6,066 bases of DNA from Candidatus Zixiibacteriota bacterium (GTDB taxonomy: Bacteria > Zixibacteria > MSB-5A5 > GN15 > PGXB01), in NCBI GenBank assembly GCA_030591405.1, contig JAUVBC010000148.1, positions 1 through 6,066 on the forward strand, read 5' to 3'. The notes beneath the pieces were generated by a model that was given only the letters and a program-made list of their open reading frames with translations, searched no databases and was not told the DNA's origin. Shown piece after piece: positions 4,982 to 6,066 of the stretch. Position 1 is the stretch's first letter. Every line of letters begins with the position of its first letter. A program made the translations under genes and the position numbers.

Positions 4982-5015
4982 TGTCGAAACCCTGCGGGAT
5001 TTCGACCTACAAGAA
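4982..5015 (-). repeat. GTCGAAA hairpin repeat, right inverted copy
   Basis: GTCGAAA (4983-4989), CCC, TGC, GGG and TTTCGAC (5000-5006) form a long stem with a single bulged A at 4999. On the minus strand it shares 14 consecutive bases with 4384-4397 and 19 of 21 bases over the longer stretch. It therefore lies opposite in orientation to the left copy and 63 bp past the end of sad, on that gene's downstream side. It may shape the 3' end of the sad transcript. Confidence 0.75.
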
Positions 5016-5077
5016 CTGTGCTCATAAGATGTTCAGAAAGAACTGCCGTCTATGTTAAACCGGGTATAATAGTAACT

Positions 5078-6066
5078 CTACGCTATCCAAATAGTTTTGA
5101 TATTAACAAATTCTTTAATACCATAGCTTGACAATTCCCGGCCATAACCCGATTTTTTTATTCCGCCAAACGGTAACCGCGGATCAGATTTGGTCATCCC
5201 GTTGATAAACACTGCTCCGCTCTCAACCTTTCGGGCAGCAGCTTCAGCTTTTTTCAGATCGCGCGACCATAACGATCCACCCAGACCGAATCTTGAGTCA
5301 TTGGCAACCTCAATAGCTTCATCGTTATCTTTAACCGAAATAATCGCCGAGACCGGACCAAATGTTTCTTCATCATACACCGGCATTCCTTTTTTAACAT
5401 CGGTCAGTACGGTCGGAAGATAAAAAGCGCCGGGACCATCTGCTTTTTTGCCGCCGCATAATAGCCGTGCACCCATCTTGATAGATTTCTGCACCTGCTC
5501 GTCAAGTTCCTCTAAAAGATCCAACCGTGCCATTGCGCCGACTTGCGTTGTATCATCAAGCGGATCACCGACTTTCATATTGCGCATAATTTCTGCCTGC
5601 TGTTCCTCAAATTGTTTCACCAGCGATTCAACAACAATAAACCGTTTGGCCGCGATACAACTTTGTCCGGCATTGATCATCCGTGATTTGGCCGAAGTCG
5701 CGACACATGAAGGTAAGTCGGCATCATCAAGAACGATAAAGGCGTCAGAACCACCAAGCTCCAGTACTGTCTTTTTAAGTTCATTTCCGGCGGTTGATGC
5801 CACCGACTGACCGGCCCACTCACTGCCTGTTAAAGTCACCGCCATCACGCGATCATCTTTGATAATATCTTTGACTAATTTAGATGAAACCAACAATGTC
5901 CTAAAAGCATTATTGGGAAAACCGGCTTCATGAAATACTTCTTCGATTGCCAGAGCCGAACCGGGGACATTTGAGGCATGCTTCAGCAGTCCAACATTTC
6001 CAGCCATCAAAGCCGGTGCCGCAAACCTGAAAACCTGCCAGAACGGAAAATTCCACGGCATCACCG
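5078..6066 (-). CDS. sad: Succinate-semialdehyde dehydrogenase, Sad/YneI type (5' end outside window)
   Basis: The enzyme oxidises succinate semialdehyde to succinate with NAD(P)+, the last step of GABA and related amine breakdown, in the cytosol. About 328 C-terminal residues are visible of some 455-460 usual for the family; the rest lies beyond the right edge. Numbered from the GTG at 6064, which is an internal Val codon rather than a start, the fragment shows VMPWNFPFWQ with the oxyanion Asn5, LLKHASNVPG with the cofactor Lys28, the general base Glu102 in LELGGSD, the catalytic Cys136 in NAGQSCIAAKRF, EETFGPV (232-238) and PFGGIKKSGYGREL (298-311). LLKHA, CIAAKRF and GPMAR-like VGAMARLDL resemble E. 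coli Sad (YneI) more than GabD. It ends in TAG at 5080-5078, with no clear intrinsic terminator after it. Other aldehydes are possible substrates, but the family is firm. Confidence 0.9.
   Translation of the reverse strand, partial: VMPWNFPFWQVFRFAAPALMAGNVGLLKHASNVPGSALAIEEVFHEAGFPNNAFRTLLVSSKLVKDIIKDDRVMAVTLTGSEWAGQSVASTAGNELKKTVLELGGSDAFIVLDDADLPSCVATSAKSRMINAGQSCIAAKRFIVVESLVKQFEEQQAEIMRNMKVGDPLDDTTQVGAMARLDLLEELDEQVQKSIKMGARLLCGGKKADGPGAFYLPTVLTDVKKGMPVYDEETFGPVSAIISVKDNDEAIEVANDSRFGLGGSLWSRDLKKAEAAARKVESGAVFINGMTKSDPRLPFGGIKKSGYGRELSSYGIKEFVNIKTIWIA

Larger units (their letters stand above)
4371..5077. other. Gene-free spacer filled with palindromic repeats
   Basis: These 707 bp lie between the convergent ends of the transporter and sad. 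The left half (to about 4625) is AT-rich and holds symmetric elements such as TACAAAATTTTGTA (4419-4432) and TTTTTTGG-A-CCAAAAAA (4442-4458). From about 4633 to 5008 it is GC-richer and carries one hairpin module after another, some entered separately. Others are CAGGCGG and CCGCCTG (4680-4713), GCCC and GGGC (4786-4802), and GTGGATCCAC (4803-4812). No hairpin is followed by a clear T-tract. I found no convincing coding frame: a 98-codon minus frame (4578-4282) runs through a repeat and into the transporter gene. The look is of accumulated dispersed intergenic repeats. Confidence 0.7.

Noticed and set aside
4633..5008. CRISPR array
   Set aside because: The repeats are different palindromes with no constant unit and spacer spacing, and no cas gene is present.
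5190..5810. Open frames on the + strand opposite sad (5190-5423 and 5448-5810)
   Set aside because: They are antisense shadows of a strongly conserved aldehyde dehydrogenase.

Overview
This 6.1-kb window is a chromosomal segment from a bacterium of moderate GC content with AT-rich gaps. A one-piece tmRNA gene, a primary-type FabH and a Sad-type aldehyde dehydrogenase are all ordinary bacterial housekeeping genes. Nothing seen here fixes the phylum. The exported TPR-like protein and the palindrome-filled spacer remind me of genomes from uncultured FCB-group or Zixibacteria-like lineages, but that is an impression only.

Layout, left to right. (1) A complete fabH (beta-ketoacyl-ACP synthase III) on the + strand starts at the window edge. 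A doubtful small membrane ORF overlaps its end. (2) A minus-strand gene encodes a secreted, TPR-like helical-repeat protein of unknown role and has a readable sigma70-type promoter. (3) Next comes a 184-bp internal fragment of fabH (2491-2674), about 94% identical to the intact gene and in the same orientation. It sits in an open frame with unrelated ends and is best read as a duplicated gene fragment. (4) A short gap with nested direct and inverted repeats leads to ssrA (tmRNA) on the minus strand. The tmRNA is complete, with an acceptor stem, T-arm, tag ORF ending in AMAA and a strong promoter; the terminal CCA is not encoded. (5) A divergent control region holds the ssrA promoter, a hairpin-plus-T-tract terminator pointing along the minus strand, and an extended -10 promoter for the next gene. 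(6) An EamA/DMT-family 10-TM transporter lies on the + strand. (7) A 707-bp gene-free spacer is packed with hairpin modules, including two copies of one 24-nt palindrome and two inverted copies of another. (8) The C-terminal three quarters of a succinate-semialdehyde dehydrogenase (Sad/YneI type) lies on the minus strand and runs off the right edge.

The genes do not form a pathway. FabH starts fatty-acid synthesis, tmRNA rescues stalled ribosomes, the transporter moves an unknown small molecule and Sad oxidises succinate semialdehyde. Strand switches and separate promoters suggest single-gene units. I see no undescribed multi-gene system. The points worth following are the fabH fragment and the direct repeat it makes, the repeat cluster beside the ssrA 3' end, and the palindrome mosaic at 4377-5015.
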